Positions 10,931 to 21,297 are shown, counted from the stretch's first letter. The stretch: 64,000 nt of DNA from Labia minor (GCA_963082975.1 OY720350.1:24523875-24587874); one strand, 5' to 3'. The notes: generated by a model not told the origin, from the letters alone. A program made the numbers and translations.

Positions 10931-11065
10931 CGAGTATACTTACTATAATTCTGTATGAGGATGCATAGAGATCATGTTAAAATTCTACCAACACCTCTAC
11001 AAATGTTATACCAACTTACTAGTAAGTTCTTTGAATTTTTTATAAGCGTAAATTCTTTTGCTCAA

Positions 11066-11112
<47 letters not shown>

Positions 11113-12096
11113 GTTTAGATTTCCGTGAATTTTCAACAAAATCTTAGAAATACATGATAAAAACCCGGATAAATTTGACAATAATATATATATATATATA
11201 TATATAACTTGAAATAAATAAATGAAATAAATAAATCAGTGATGAAAGTTCAGTTACTAAATTTACAGATGAAATCAAGATGATAAAATTTAGTTAGTTA
11301 TAAAAAATACGTAGGTTGGGTAAATGAAAGCAGACACCGAAGGTCAATAATAAATAAATAAATACATTTATTAAAAATTTGAGATAAAAAAACAGAATTC
11401 GGTAGCTACGAGTTTTTTAATTAATTAACCTAAAAAAAACAAGCCTTAGTTTTTTTACTTTGATACTAATGATTGATGTTAAGTGAAAATTTGGATTCTC
11501 ATTTATTATTTTTTTTTATTTGTATAAAATTAATAACATGTTATTATATTTTAATTATTTTTTTTTCTTTTTTTTTAAAGAAATAATATCAAAAGCTAAA
11601 GTATATTAAAAAAAAAATAAATAGAAAATGAAATCATTCTTTTAAAAACTTTATCGTTATCAACAAATTGATTCAATTTTTCACTCATTTAGCTCCAAAT
11701 GGAATAAAAAAAATCACTCTTTAATTTCTTAATCAAAATTGACTCTAATGGGATTTAAATACATTAATTTTAAACACAAGATTATCTTTTATGTCCATGT
11801 ATTTGTGTATATATATATGTGCATGTATTTAGAATTTGGTTTTTATCTTCTCTAGATATTTCCATACTCCTTCCTCTCTATCAAGTTTTTTCCAGTTAAT
11901 AATATAGAATGATCAAATATTTAAATATATATTTAAATTTAATAGGATCTAGAAAAAAATATGAAAATATGATAAAAACATTTTAAATTTATTTATATAT
12001 GAATATAAATTATTAGTTTTTCACGAATACAAATAGAATTAATTAATAAAATTGAATTTATTTTCAATTTAAGTCTAAAAAATATATTAATATATA
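10931..12096. other. AT-rich spacer with two (TA)n tracts
   Basis: (TA)n tracts lie at 11072-11109 and about 11187-11207. The sequence between them (gttggtttagatttccgtg) is shared in reverse with 34220-34256. No gene was seen. Confidence 0.5.
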
Positions 12097-12652
12097 CGAG
12101 GTGTGTCTAAAAAGTTCGGTGAATGGTATGATAAAAACATAAAAAGAGAATGTTAATTGTAAATACCTTTATTAACCTTCAAAATACTCTCCAATAGGCA
12201 CAACACACTTCTGACAACGTTCGTATGACGCTTGAAAACTGTTGGAGAAGCCTTGATGTGGAATCGTTCTCAGAGTAGCCGTTACAACGTTCAGACAGTC
12301 AATCCACACACGGGACACCAGAAAATACTGAACGTGTACGAGAGATGTTAACAAAAGATTGGCGATTGACTCTGCAACTAATAGCCAAAGAATTGGGTAT
12401 TAGCAAAGACACAGTAAGTAATGTTTTCTGGTGTCCTCCTTGTGGATTGCCGGCCTGAACGTTGTGACGGCTACTCTAAGAACGATTCCACATCAAGACT
12501 TCTCCAACAGTTTTCAAGCGTTATACAAACGTTGTCAGAAGTATGTTGTGGCTAGTGGAGAGTATTTTGAGGGTTAATAAAGGTATTTACAATTAACATT
12601 CTCTTTTTATGTTTTTATCATACCATTTACCGAACTTTTTAGACACACCTCG
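12097..12652. mobile_element. Fold-back mariner element with 231-bp inverted arms
   Basis: This is a 556-bp Tc1/mariner derivative flanked by TA on both sides. Its arms (12097-12327 and 12423-12652) are inverted copies at roughly 90% identity, much longer than normal mariner terminal repeats. Each arm encodes, reading from the centre outwards, the C-terminal end of a mariner transposase (TATLRTIPHQGFSNSFQASY, then CQKCV and GEYFEG in the left arm). The central 95 bp (12328-12422) encodes on the plus strand part of the N-terminal helix-turn-helix region (LTLQLIAKELGISKDTVS). The catalytic domain is absent, so the element is non-autonomous. Its order, C-term / HTH / C-term inverted, requires rearrangement as well as deletion. 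Confidence 0.85.
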
Positions 12653-13040
12653 TATATTGTATATATTCAAATTCAAATTCTAGCCAGATATATAGTAAAA
12701 AAAAGATGAGAGATAGATATCCACATCACCCGCAAACACCTGATTGCAATATATACAAATTAAGTACCATACCAATAAATACAAAAAAAAAATACTAAAT
12801 GACTTATAAATTAATAAAAAATAAATAAATATACTCTATTAATATTTTAATTTTATTTTATAATTAAAAATAACATCAAATTCTCGAAAATATTTAGTTT
12901 TTACTTTTATAAAAATAATTCATTTAGATTTCCTTAAAATTTAGGTTTTCAATTATTTAACTAAGTTATTTACTTTAATTTATTTTGCTTTTAAGTATTT
13001 AACTCTGGGTTATTTGTAATTATTCGTTAATGAATTTAAA
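12653..13040. other. AT-rich spacer
   Basis: No feature is supported between the fold-back mariner and the 82-bp tandem duplication. Confidence 0.5.
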
Positions 13041-13204
13041 TCACGATATTTTGGCGCCCTTTTCAAAAGAGTATTGGAAAGGGAATTTTGAGATTGTGTG
13101 ACTTATTTCCTGTTATCAAACATCACGATATTTTGGCGCCCTTTTCAAAAGAGTATTGGAAAGGGAATTTTGAGATTGTGTGACTTATTTCCTGTTATCA
13201 AACA
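13041..13204. repeat. 82-bp tandem duplication
   Basis: A unit beginning tcacgatattttggcgccc occurs at 13041 and again at 13123, with no difference that I can see across the 82 bp. An exact copy implies a recent event. The ttggcgccc motif resembles the tttcggcgccc arm at 34165. Confidence 0.85.
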
Positions 13205-13241
13205 GATTCTCTCAGGTATTGGGACCGTTTTATCCACAGAC

Positions 13242-14963
13242 CAGTGGCGCAACCAGGGGGGGGGGTTTTGGGGGTTAAAACCCCCCCCAGGAGAGAAAAA
13301 AAATAATAATTGCTGTATATTCAGTGGCGCAACCAGGGGGGGTTTTAGGGGTTAAAACCCCCAGGAGAGAAAAAAAAAATAATTGCTGTATATTATGTTT
13401 TCAAATAGAAAAGAAAAAAAATTCTTAAAATATAACTTAGTGTATAATAAAAAAGTTTTTTTTTATTAATACATGTGGAAATTGATACCGAGGTCAAGGG
13501 ATGTTTCGAGCTCCTCACTCCACTTTCTTATCCCTGGTTGTAAAATTTAACAGAGGGATAGCGGAAACGCAGGCCCTCACCCCCACAGGGCCTTTGGTGA
13601 CGTCCAGGAGAAAGTCTCCCCCCTTCTCCACCACAACGGGTAGGGCATTTGTAAATAAACCATTTTATAGAAATTCGCAAACAAGAAGTTGCTCTATCGA
13701 GAACATTTACCCTAGACACCAATTCAACCCCTTCCACATTGCTACATACATTAATTGCTAATTTCATAAAGATTATGAAGCGAAGACTAATTTCAGATTT
13801 TTTTCAAAATAAGAAAAACAAGAAAGGTAAGATTTAAAATTTTTTTTTAAATTAGTGAATTAATTCTTAAATACTTTTCCATTTAAGAATTAGATAGTGA
13901 AGCTGGACCTTCAGAAACAACAGATTGTGTTAATAGCAATAGCGAAGAAGACAATAAAGAAATAGTTGATTTCACAACTGAAAAGGTTAATTTTTTTTAT
14001 TTGTTTATATATATTAACCCATTTGAGGAGCCAGCGTTCCCAAATGGGAACATTTATTTTTATACACCAAAAACCCTTTCAAAAATATTTTTTTCTATAT
14101 TTATCTACATGATATCTGGTCACCAATGGGTTAAAATCGAATTTCATTTTTTCACGTAGCCAGGGAAGAGGCAGGGGGGGGGGATTCGGGAGCTTCAGTT
14201 CCCACACATAAAATCTATTTTTTTCTAAATTTTCTTAAGTTTAATTTTTTCAAATTATCCTACCACTACGGGCGGACGAAAAGCTTTCGACATCTTAAAG
14301 TAGTTTATTATAAATAACTCCTTTATTATTAAGTTTAGGTAAAAATGAATATAATGAAACTTTTAGTAAATGCGATTTCCTATAAATTTAATACGATAGT
14401 ATGATTCTCATAAAAATCGGAATTTATAAAGAAATTCAATAAAATGTGTTTTGACACCTCTTTAAACTAGCATTACTTATGGTCACATCTTGTCCAAAAA
14501 CAATCCAATCCCCGCCCATCATTCCAAAAAAAACATCTAAATATCAAATCCCAAGATAATATCTCTTAATTTTGGTAACGAACGGCCGGCCGGATCAAAA
14601 TTTTTTTTTGCAAGTTTGGATTCAGAACCGTCTGAAAAGTGGAAATCTCGAAGAATCTCGGAGCAAAAATTTTCCGATCATCGTAAAAGCTATCCTTATT
14701 TCATGAGGAAAGCTAAAATGGTTTACTTAAAGCTGGAAAAAAATATTTTCTTTCTAAAACTGTGAATACGAGTAAATAAAATACAAAATTTGCCAGATTT
14801 TGTAAAATCAGTGTTTCATTTACAAAACTTTTTTAAATATTTAATATAAAAAAAAAAATCTTAATGAAAATTTGTCTTTGAGTGAGCCCGGGGGGGGGGG
14901 GCATAGGAAGGTGGAGCGGCTAGTCAAAACCCCCCCCAGGAGCAAATTCTGGTTGCGCCACTG
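13242..14963 (+). mobile_element. hAT element with 8-bp target duplication, deletion derivative
   Basis: The element starts CAGTGGCGCAACCAG and ends with its inverse (ctggttgcgccactg), a 15-bp perfect terminal inverted repeat. It is flanked by the identical 8-bp target duplication CCACAGAC at 13234-13241 and 14964-14971; this length is typical of the hAT superfamily. The first 80 bp are tandemly duplicated (second terminus at 13322). The first two coding exons of a transposase are kept (13775-13826 and 13888-13985), but no catalytic or dimerisation domain follows, so it is non-autonomous. G- and C-runs sit inside both ends. The unbroken target duplication argues for a fairly recent insertion. 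Confidence 0.9.
13775..13985 (+). pseudogene. hAT transposase, first two coding exons only
   Basis: The ATG at 13775 opens MKRRLISDFFQNKKNKK, a basic N-terminus of the kind seen in hAT transposases of the ZMYM1-like type. Exon 1 ends at 13826 before a GTAAG donor. A 61-bp intron ends in TTTAAG at 13887. Exon 2 (13888-13985) joins in phase across a split Glu codon and continues ELDSEAGPSETTDCVNSN, then an acidic serine-rich stretch. A second donor (AAG|GTTAAT) follows at 13986. No later exon with the zinc finger or the catalytic DDE/RNase H fold is visible before the right end at 14963, so the gene is truncated. The splice model is predicted from sequence; the family call is by resemblance. 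Confidence 0.65.
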
Positions 14964-15397
14964 CCACAGACCATCCGTTTATCCCATTTGACACTACCAG
15001 GAATATTTAGAAAGTTGAAAACACAGTAATTCAAACATGACTTATCTTTTTAAACCAAAACACTATGACTCTTATTCACAAAAACTAAGATCCAGAATTT
15101 CAAGTGTTAAATCTTATTAACTAACAAAGAAAAATCGGAATATTAATATATCTTCCGGTTTTTCTTATTTATTATATATATAAGATAAATAAAATAAAAA
15201 TTAAATAAATAAAAATCAATTAGTCTGATTTTTTTATGAAAGAAACAGAATTAGATAATTAATGAAATTTATTTTACCAAATAATTCTTCTTTATTGAAT
15301 AATTGTAGGTATATATTATTATTTATATATTCTTTGATAATAAATCAAAAATCAGTATGTTCAATTGATTTTAAGAATTATTTCATTCATTATATTA
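14964..15397. other. AT-rich spacer between hAT and LINE
   Basis: Only the hAT target duplication copy (14964-14971) and AT-rich sequence are seen, up to the LINE target duplication at 15398. Confidence 0.5.
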
Positions 15398-15410
15398 AAT
15401 AGACATATTT
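15398..15410. repeat. Target-site duplication of the LINE (left copy)
   Basis: aatagacatattt is repeated exactly at 18623-18635, bracketing the minus-strand LINE insertion. The last Ts could also belong to the poly-A tail on the other strand. Confidence 0.85.
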
Positions 15411-15674
15411 TTTTTTTTTTTTTTTTTATTTAACTTCCAAAAATACACTAATTCCACATCTGCCTTATTTGAGGCAATAGAAGAACATTTCCAGGTTAAA
15501 ACTCAATATATACATAAAATATATACAATAAATAGTAGAGGAGTATTATGAGGGGAGGATCAAGAAAGAAAGATATTAATGGGAGGGGGATAGGACAAGA
15601 GAGGATTAAGAAAGGAAAATAGGTGTTGAGGGTATTATGAGGACAAGTAGAGAAGATGGAGCGATTCACTTGGA

Positions 15675-18395
15675 TCAATCCGTCGGCCCATTAGTCGAAG
15701 GAGAATTGAGTCTGTCGTGTATCAAGTCGTTAGGTCTAAGTCTTTTTAGTCTTCTGGTTAGTCCTTGTGTGTCAGTAAGTTGTCTCGCTTTGTCGTTAAC
15801 ATGGTTTTGAAGTCTGTTGAGGTAGCGTATGCTGTTTAACTGCACCTCCTCCGCCACAGTTCTAACATTGAGATCTCCATGGATTATCTTATTAGATATG
15901 TACCATGGAGCGTTGACCATTGCCCTCAGTGTCTTGTTTTGGAATTTCTGTATTATGGACATATTAGTATTGCTCGTTGTTCCCCATAATTGAATACCAT
16001 ATGTCCATATTGGTTTGATCAGCATATTGTATACCAATAGTTTGTTGTCTAAAGTCATTTTAGATTTGCGTCCTATCAGCCAATATAGTTTGTGTAGTTT
16101 TAATTGTAACTGTTTTTTTTTTGTCCGTATGTGAATTTCCCAAGTCAGTCTTCTGTCTAAGTGCATACCCAAGTATTTTACTGTCTTTTTAATTGGGATT
16201 TTTTTGTCGAGTTCAACAGCCGGGCAGGTCGCTTTATTTAGTGTAAATGTCACGTGTGCTGACTTTTCTTCATTAGCTACGATTCTCCATTTGTGAAGCC
16301 ACAATTTAATTAGATTTAGATTTTGTTGGAGAATCGCAGACGCAGTTGTTGGGTCCGCGTGTGAGGCAAGTACAGCAGTGTCGTCGGCGAAGGTGGCTAC
16401 AGTCGTTTGTGGTCCAATGGGTAAGTCGTGTGTGTATAGTAGATATAAAAAAGGTCCCAGTACGCTACCCTGCGGAACCCCAGATCTAATGGGACAGACA
16501 GAGCTATAAGAGTCACCCACCCTCACTCGGAAGGACCTTCCCGCAAGATAAGATCTGATTACCCTGTAATAGATCAAGGGAACCATACCCTTAACTTTTA
16601 GGAGTAGCCCCTCGTGCCAGACCCTGTCAAAAGCCTGCGAGATATCCAGAAACACAGCCGAGCAGTATCTCCTATTTTCAAGATCGTCATTAATGACCCT
16701 AACGATTCTATGTATCTGCTCAATCGTGCCGTGCCCCTCCCTAAAACCAAACTGATGATCAGGGATAACGTTATTAGTATCAAGAAAAGGCTTAAGCCTC
16801 CCCAATAGCACTCTCTCAAACAGCTTGGACAGAGTCGGCAGCAAACTTATGGGTCTGTAGGAGATTACCTCTTCTGGCGTCTTGCCAGGCTTCAGAATCA
16901 TTAAGATGTCTGCGTTTTTCCACTTGTTAGGGAAGTAACCTAATCTGATAATTGAATTGAAAATATAGCTTATCAAAAGAACTGCCTTATCAGGCAGTTC
17001 TTTTATCATTCTACCAGTAATTAGGTCATTTCCTGGAGCCTTTCTTGGTTTAATGGTCTGTCGTATAAACTGTTTAATTTCTGAAGGTTTTATTTTTTTA
17101 AAATTTGTCATAGTATAGTTGTGAGTGTCAAAATTTAGAATTGATTGGAAGTTTTCGTCGGTATTGTCTGTAGGGGGATGTGGAGTAAAGACATTTATCA
17201 GGTGTTTAGCAAAGGTAGCCACTTTCTCGTTGTCGTTTCTGGCCCAACTGTTATCCTGTCTACGTAAGGGGGGGATTCTAGTAATGGGTTTTTTAAGTTT
17301 TTTGGTTACCTTCCAAAGAGAGTAGTCAGTATCAATGTCTGGAGTAAGATTTTTAAGAAAATTCTGGATACCTTGATTTTTATCGATGGCCAGAAGACTC
17401 TTAATGTCCTTTGTAAGTTTATTTAATTGTGTCTTAATTGTTGGAGCTCTATGAAGTTGCCATTGTCGTCTTAGTGTTTTTTTTTTGTCAATTAAATGTT
17501 TTATGTTAGGGGGAATCTTGTGTTTGTACTCTCTCTGAAAATAAGTCGGTGTGCAGTCTGTAGCAGTTTTGCAAATGAGCTTAGTGAGATTTTGAATTGC
17601 CTTGTCAATATCCTGTTTATTTTTAAGTGGAATGTCTAGTGATATGTTTTTACTTAATGTCTCTGTGAATAAAGTCCAGTTAGTACTTCTATTTGTTATG
17701 TATATGTCTTTTCTTATGGGATATATTTGGGAAGGAAAAGTCATAAGTATCGGTGAATGATCAGACGAGAGTTCAAGACAGTTCTCCACTTTAGCAAGCC
17801 CTGGATCTAGCCCTCTCGTCACAAAAAAGTCAATTAGGTCAGGAATTTTGTTCCTATCTGTTGGCCAGTAAGTAGGGTGTCCTGAAGTCAGTGTTCTAAG
17901 TCTTTTTTTGTTGATTGCTTTGAGAAGGCAATTCCCTCTTGGTGTAATTAGTCTAGAACCCCAGTCTGTGTGTTTTGCATTATAGTCCCCTCCAGCTATA
18001 AACCTTTGCCCGAGAGTTTCGAAAAAACCCTCGAACATATCATGATTGATTTTATGTTTTGGTGGGCAGTATACAGCTGAGATTGTAATTTGTCCATATA
18101 TGTCAGTAATTTTAATTGATGTCGATTGTAAATAGTCTTTGTCAAAACTAGAGTTTTCGTAATGTTTAATACAGTTTTTAACTATAATGGCTGATCCTCC
18201 GTGAGAGGTTCCGTCTGGGTGGTTTGTCGTATATAGTGTGTAATTGGGGATTTTAAGATAACTTCTTTTGTTAAAGTGTGTTTCTGTTATCAACATTATG
18301 TCGATGTCTTTGTCTATTAGGAAGCATTTTAACTCCCCGTAATGCCTCATAAGACCGTTGGCGTTCCATAAGGCAATCCTAAGGGAGCGATCCAT
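15675..18395 (-). CDS. Jockey-like ORF2: endonuclease-reverse transcriptase
   Basis: The 906-residue frame has no internal stop, a usual length for jockey-clade ORF2. The N-terminal APE-type endonuclease domain (about residues 5-220) shows ALWNANGL (Asn11/Asn13), ITETHF (Glu38), GGDYNAKH (Asp137, Asn139) and SSDHSPI (Asp212, His213). The reverse transcriptase domain (about 450-740) shows FLDISQAFDRVWH, SGVPQGSVLGP and the catalytic FADD at about residue 667. The C-terminal region (from about 760) carries the LWGTTSNTNMSIIQKFQNK-type segment of the clade. The protein would nick the target and copy its own RNA from the free 3' end in the nucleus. The ATG overlaps the end of ORF1 by 17 nt in another frame, so translation probably depends on ORF1 termination. 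All core catalytic residues I can check are present. Confidence 0.93.
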   Translation of the reverse strand: MDRSLRIALWNANGLMRHYGELKCFLIDKDIDIMLITETHFNKRSYLKIPNYTLYTTNHPDGTSHGGSAIIVKNCIKHYENSSFDKDYLQSTSIKITDIYGQITISAVYCPPKHKINHDMFEGFFETLGQRFIAGGDYNAKHTDWGSRLITPRGNCLLKAINKKRLRTLTSGHPTYWPTDRNKIPDLIDFFVTRGLDPGLAKVENCLELSSDHSPILMTFPSQIYPIRKDIYITNRSTNWTLFTETLSKNISLDIPLKNKQDIDKAIQNLTKLICKTATDCTPTYFQREYKHKIPPNIKHLIDKKKTLRRQWQLHRAPTIKTQLNKLTKDIKSLLAIDKNQGIQNFLKNLTPDIDTDYSLWKVTKKLKKPITRIPPLRRQDNSWARNDNEKVATFAKHLINVFTPHPPTDNTDENFQSILNFDTHNYTMTNFKKIKPSEIKQFIRQTIKPRKAPGNDLITGRMIKELPDKAVLLISYIFNSIIRLGYFPNKWKNADILMILKPGKTPEEVISYRPISLLPTLSKLFERVLLGRLKPFLDTNNVIPDHQFGFREGHGTIEQIHRIVRVINDDLENRRYCSAVFLDISQAFDRVWHEGLLLKVKGMVPLIYYRVIRSYLAGRSFRVRVGDSYSSVCPIRSGVPQGSVLGPFLYLLYTHDLPIGPQTTVATFADDTAVLASHADPTTASAILQQNLNLIKLWLHKWRIVANEEKSAHVTFTLNKATCPAVELDKKIPIKKTVKYLGMHLDRRLTWEIHIRTKKKQLQLKLHKLYWLIGRKSKMTLDNKLLVYNMLIKPIWTYGIQLWGTTSNTNMSIIQKFQNKTLRAMVNAPWYISNKIIHGDLNVRTVAEEVQLNSIRYLNRLQNHVNDKARQLTDTQGLTRRLKRLRPNDLIHDRLNSPSTNGPTD

Positions 18396-18622
18396 TTGGG
18401 AATCTGGTAATTATGGTGGTTAATAGGTTAAGCATAGTGTCCATGCGTTCCATTAGTTTTGTCAACATGTTTTCAAGTCTAGTACTAGTATTGTCGGTAA
18501 TGGTCATGGGAAGTTCATTATTATCATTATGTTTGGAAGCCACTATTTGTGAGTAGAGTTTTGTTTTTTGTATGGGGGAAGTAGTCTGAGTTGGTAATTT
18601 GTTTTCAATAGGCTGGGTTACT
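18379..18622 (-). pseudogene. Jockey-like ORF1 C-terminus, 5'-truncated
   Basis: Upstream of ORF2 on the minus strand, 80 codons stay open from the insertion boundary to a TAG at 18381-18379. The end reads RLENMLTKLMERMDTMLNLL, then TTIITRF and a stop, the hydrophobic heptad-like tail typical of jockey-group Gag-like ORF1 proteins. The zinc knuckles and RRM-like part are missing because the copy is 5'-truncated at 18622. It overlaps the ORF2 start by 17 nt. Confidence 0.75.
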
Positions 18623-18635
18623 AATAGACATATTT
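18623..18635. repeat. Target-site duplication of the LINE (right copy)
   Basis: This exact match to 15398-15410 marks the 5' boundary of the LINE insertion. Confidence 0.85.
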
Positions 18636-19303
18636 CACAATCTATAATTTATTTCTCGGTCAATCCTTCATAATTTATATCAAACTACTGATTGTAAGAT
18701 ATGATAAATTGAAAAATATTATACGGTTACATGAGAACACCAAAACCAGAAACAATTAACAATAAATAAAAACAAATTAGTAATTTGCCAATGATTGGAT
18801 TTATATAAATTTATAACTATATTATTTTATACGTCTATATAAACATGGATATATAATTTGTTATATACACTATAATAAAAAAATTCTTCAATAAATTGAA
18901 AGATTTAGACCCATTATATATATAAAACTTGGTTTTATTTAATTAAATCTTTTTCCTTCTCGCTCTCTTCCTTTTTATTCAAATGAGATGTCCGTTTTGT
19001 TTATTATTTATTTATCTAGTGATTTTTTTATTTCTCATTCAATATTAAACTTCTATTGGATGTAAATCTTACCTATTTAAACATTCCTTAACCACCCATT
19101 CGAGTCTGTAATGATAGACATTGTCCTCCAACTTCATTTGAATAAAAAAAATTCTCTATCTTTCTTCTAGGCGACTTAACTGTTTTATATTGATTTAACC
19201 GATTAAAAGAAAAGGATGAAAGTTTATTATATTGGTGAATTATAAATAAATAAAATTATTTTTTTATTTTTTTTTTATTTTTATTTTAGATGATGATTAT
19301 TTT
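18636..19303. other. AT-rich spacer
   Basis: No gene or known repeat was recognised. Confidence 0.5.
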
Positions 19304-19830
19304 CCTTGGTAATTGTTTGCAAAACGGGAAGCTTCAGTGATTTAGATGAAACTTTGCCAGTGGATTGCTTTTTAAATTCCTTATTCCTTTTTACTTTCCT
19401 TATTCAATAGTTCTCGGTCTCTTCTAGTTTACGAGATAAAAATTATTGAAGTTTGACAGATAAACTAGTTATAAATGAGTAGCCATATTTAGCAATGTTT
19501 TATTGACTAATTCACTAATTATTCATTTATTCATTAATTTTCGGTTTGTTTCGGTTCGGTTCGGTTTTAGGAAAATTATTTAATTAATTAATTTTTTGAT
19601 TTTCATATATTCAAACCGAACTGAAAAACAACAACATAAATTAGTGAAGTCCTATGCTGGCCAAATGAATAAAACATATTAGCTAAATAGAATGTCACTG
19701 GTTCTATATGCAAATTGTAATAATTTTTATTTATTAAACTAGAAGAAACGAAAAAAAATTCATAATAAAAATTTCTTTGGAATAAAAAAAGGAATCTACT
19801 GACAAAGTTTCATCAAGTTTGAAGTTTTTC
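19304..19830. repeat. Fold-back (inverted-arm) element
   Basis: The left arm (about 19346-19450) holds gatgaaactttgccagtgg and ttctagtttacgagataaa. The right arm (about 19715-19815) holds their reverse complements with some divergence, for example ttggaataaaaaaaggaat and tttattaaactagaag. The roughly 260-bp loop contains a ttcggttcggttcgg run and a partly complementary aaaccgaactg. Part of the left arm also lies at 8560-8640, so this is a dispersed repeat. Superfamily unknown. Confidence 0.6.
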
Positions 19831-19857
19831 CTTATACAAGTAGATAAATAAATATTA

Positions 19858-21297
19858 CATATCTTATCTTATTATGCTAGCTAAAATTGTATCTATATAT
19901 ATATATTTCTATATATATTGGTTCTCAAAAACCGCTCTAACGATTTTTTTCAAATTCACACTAGATATAGTATTTATAAAGAAAAATTGAGTTTTATTGA
20001 TCACATCTTTTGAAACTTACAGCTTCATTATTAATTTCTTAATTAAAAATTATATATGGGTGTGACGTCATCAATTTTACTCCCGCCTTTTTTAAAGGAT
20101 ATTGTATTAATATTTTTTTTATATTTAAAATATTTTAAAATAAAATAAATTTCGAAATAAAATTAAAAATATTTATTTTTAATAAAATATATATAGATAT
20201 TTATTAATCTCTCTCAAAAAAAAAACAAAATAAAATACGGTTGGTTGACTCCCGCTTTTTTTTTAAATGATATTGTATTAACATTTCTTTATATTTAAAA
20301 TATTTTAAAATTCATTATTTAATTTCGAAATAAAATTAAAAATATTTATTTTTAATAAAATATATATATATATATTTATTAATCTCTCTCAAAAAAACAA
20401 AAACAAAAACAAAAAACATATAATTCTTGCTAAGAGAGTAAAAAATGTCATATTGATCATCTAAATATATTAGTCTAGGGCGTAGAGAGACTGTTTTGAC
20501 GAGTAAACTTCCCAGGATCGAAACCGGCGGAAAATAATTTTTTTTTTTTTTTAATCTACTATTTTATATTTATTTATTCATTGTTCTTTTATTAAATTTA
20601 ATATTTATTAATATTATTTATTATTAATTTATATATGGACAAATGACACTCATATTGAAATTTGACTCCCGCCTTTTTTTAAAAGATATTGTATTAATAT
20701 TTTTTTTATATTTAAAATATTTTAAAATTTTTTATTTAATTTCGAAATAAAATTAAAAATATATATTTTAATAATATTTTATAATTATAAATTACGATAT
20801 ATATTTATCATTCTTCCAATAAAAAAAAATATTCATGCACTTAGAAACATATCTAATAATACATATTTATGTATTATTGAGGACCCCAAGTTCCATTCAT
20901 TTTAATCAGATTGATGCAATGATGCAACATTTAATAATTGTAATAAATAATTAAAGAATTGTATATCAGCTCGGTGTCCCAAGTATTAATATTACCAGCC
21001 AAACCCAATATAATAATGAATTATTTTTTTTTAACTAGGCTCGGGGTCCCGGTGTGATCTTAATATATTGTCAGAATTAGATAAATAATGTAGAGAGAAA
21101 AATTATTTAAAAATAGATATTTATTTAAATGAAATAAAATTATTTAATTTACAGAATGAAAATGTCTATAATAATGTCTAAACTTTTTTTCGAGCGACAG
21201 CTCGGTATCCCAGGTATTAATATTACCAGCCAAACCCAATAATAATGAATCATTTTTTTTAACTTAAGTACCGAGCCGAGGCTCGGGGTCCCGGTAC
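19858..21297 (+). repeat. C/D composite repeat, copy C2
   Basis: The copy begins with the C start (tcttatcttattatgctagc) and ends with the D right hairpin and ggtcccggta at about 21297. Inside are the ctctaacgatt block, three copies of the gactcccgcc-led AT module (about 20080, 20247 and 20665), a degenerate tRNA-like segment at about 20463-20520 and two D segments (20868-21050, 21188-21297). No protein is encoded. With the short copy at 8025 and the long one at 29662, it defines the ends of the element. Confidence 0.55.

Larger units (their letters stand above)
15411..18622 (-). mobile_element. Jockey-like non-LTR retrotransposon, 5'-truncated, young-looking
   Basis: The insertion is about 3.2 kb. 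On the minus strand it begins inside ORF1 at 18622 and runs through an intact ORF2 (18395-15675) and a 3' UTR of about 250 bp. It ends in a poly-A tail (poly-T at 15411-15427) with AATAAA merging into it. A 13-bp target duplication flanks it exactly. Truncation at the 5' end, an A tail and a variable-length duplication are hallmarks of target-primed reverse transcription. The intact ORF2 and perfect duplication suggest recent insertion. Having lost its promoter and most of ORF1, this copy is probably not autonomous. Confidence 0.92.

Noticed and set aside
13501..13767. Opposing 86- and 79-codon frames inside the hAT element
   Set aside because: Both read across the same non-coding GC-richer part upstream of the transposase start and resemble nothing. 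The spliced MKRR... frame is the better model.
16598..17325. Shadow frames on both strands within the jockey-like ORF2
   Set aside because: They overlap a single long frame with complete endonuclease and RT motifs.
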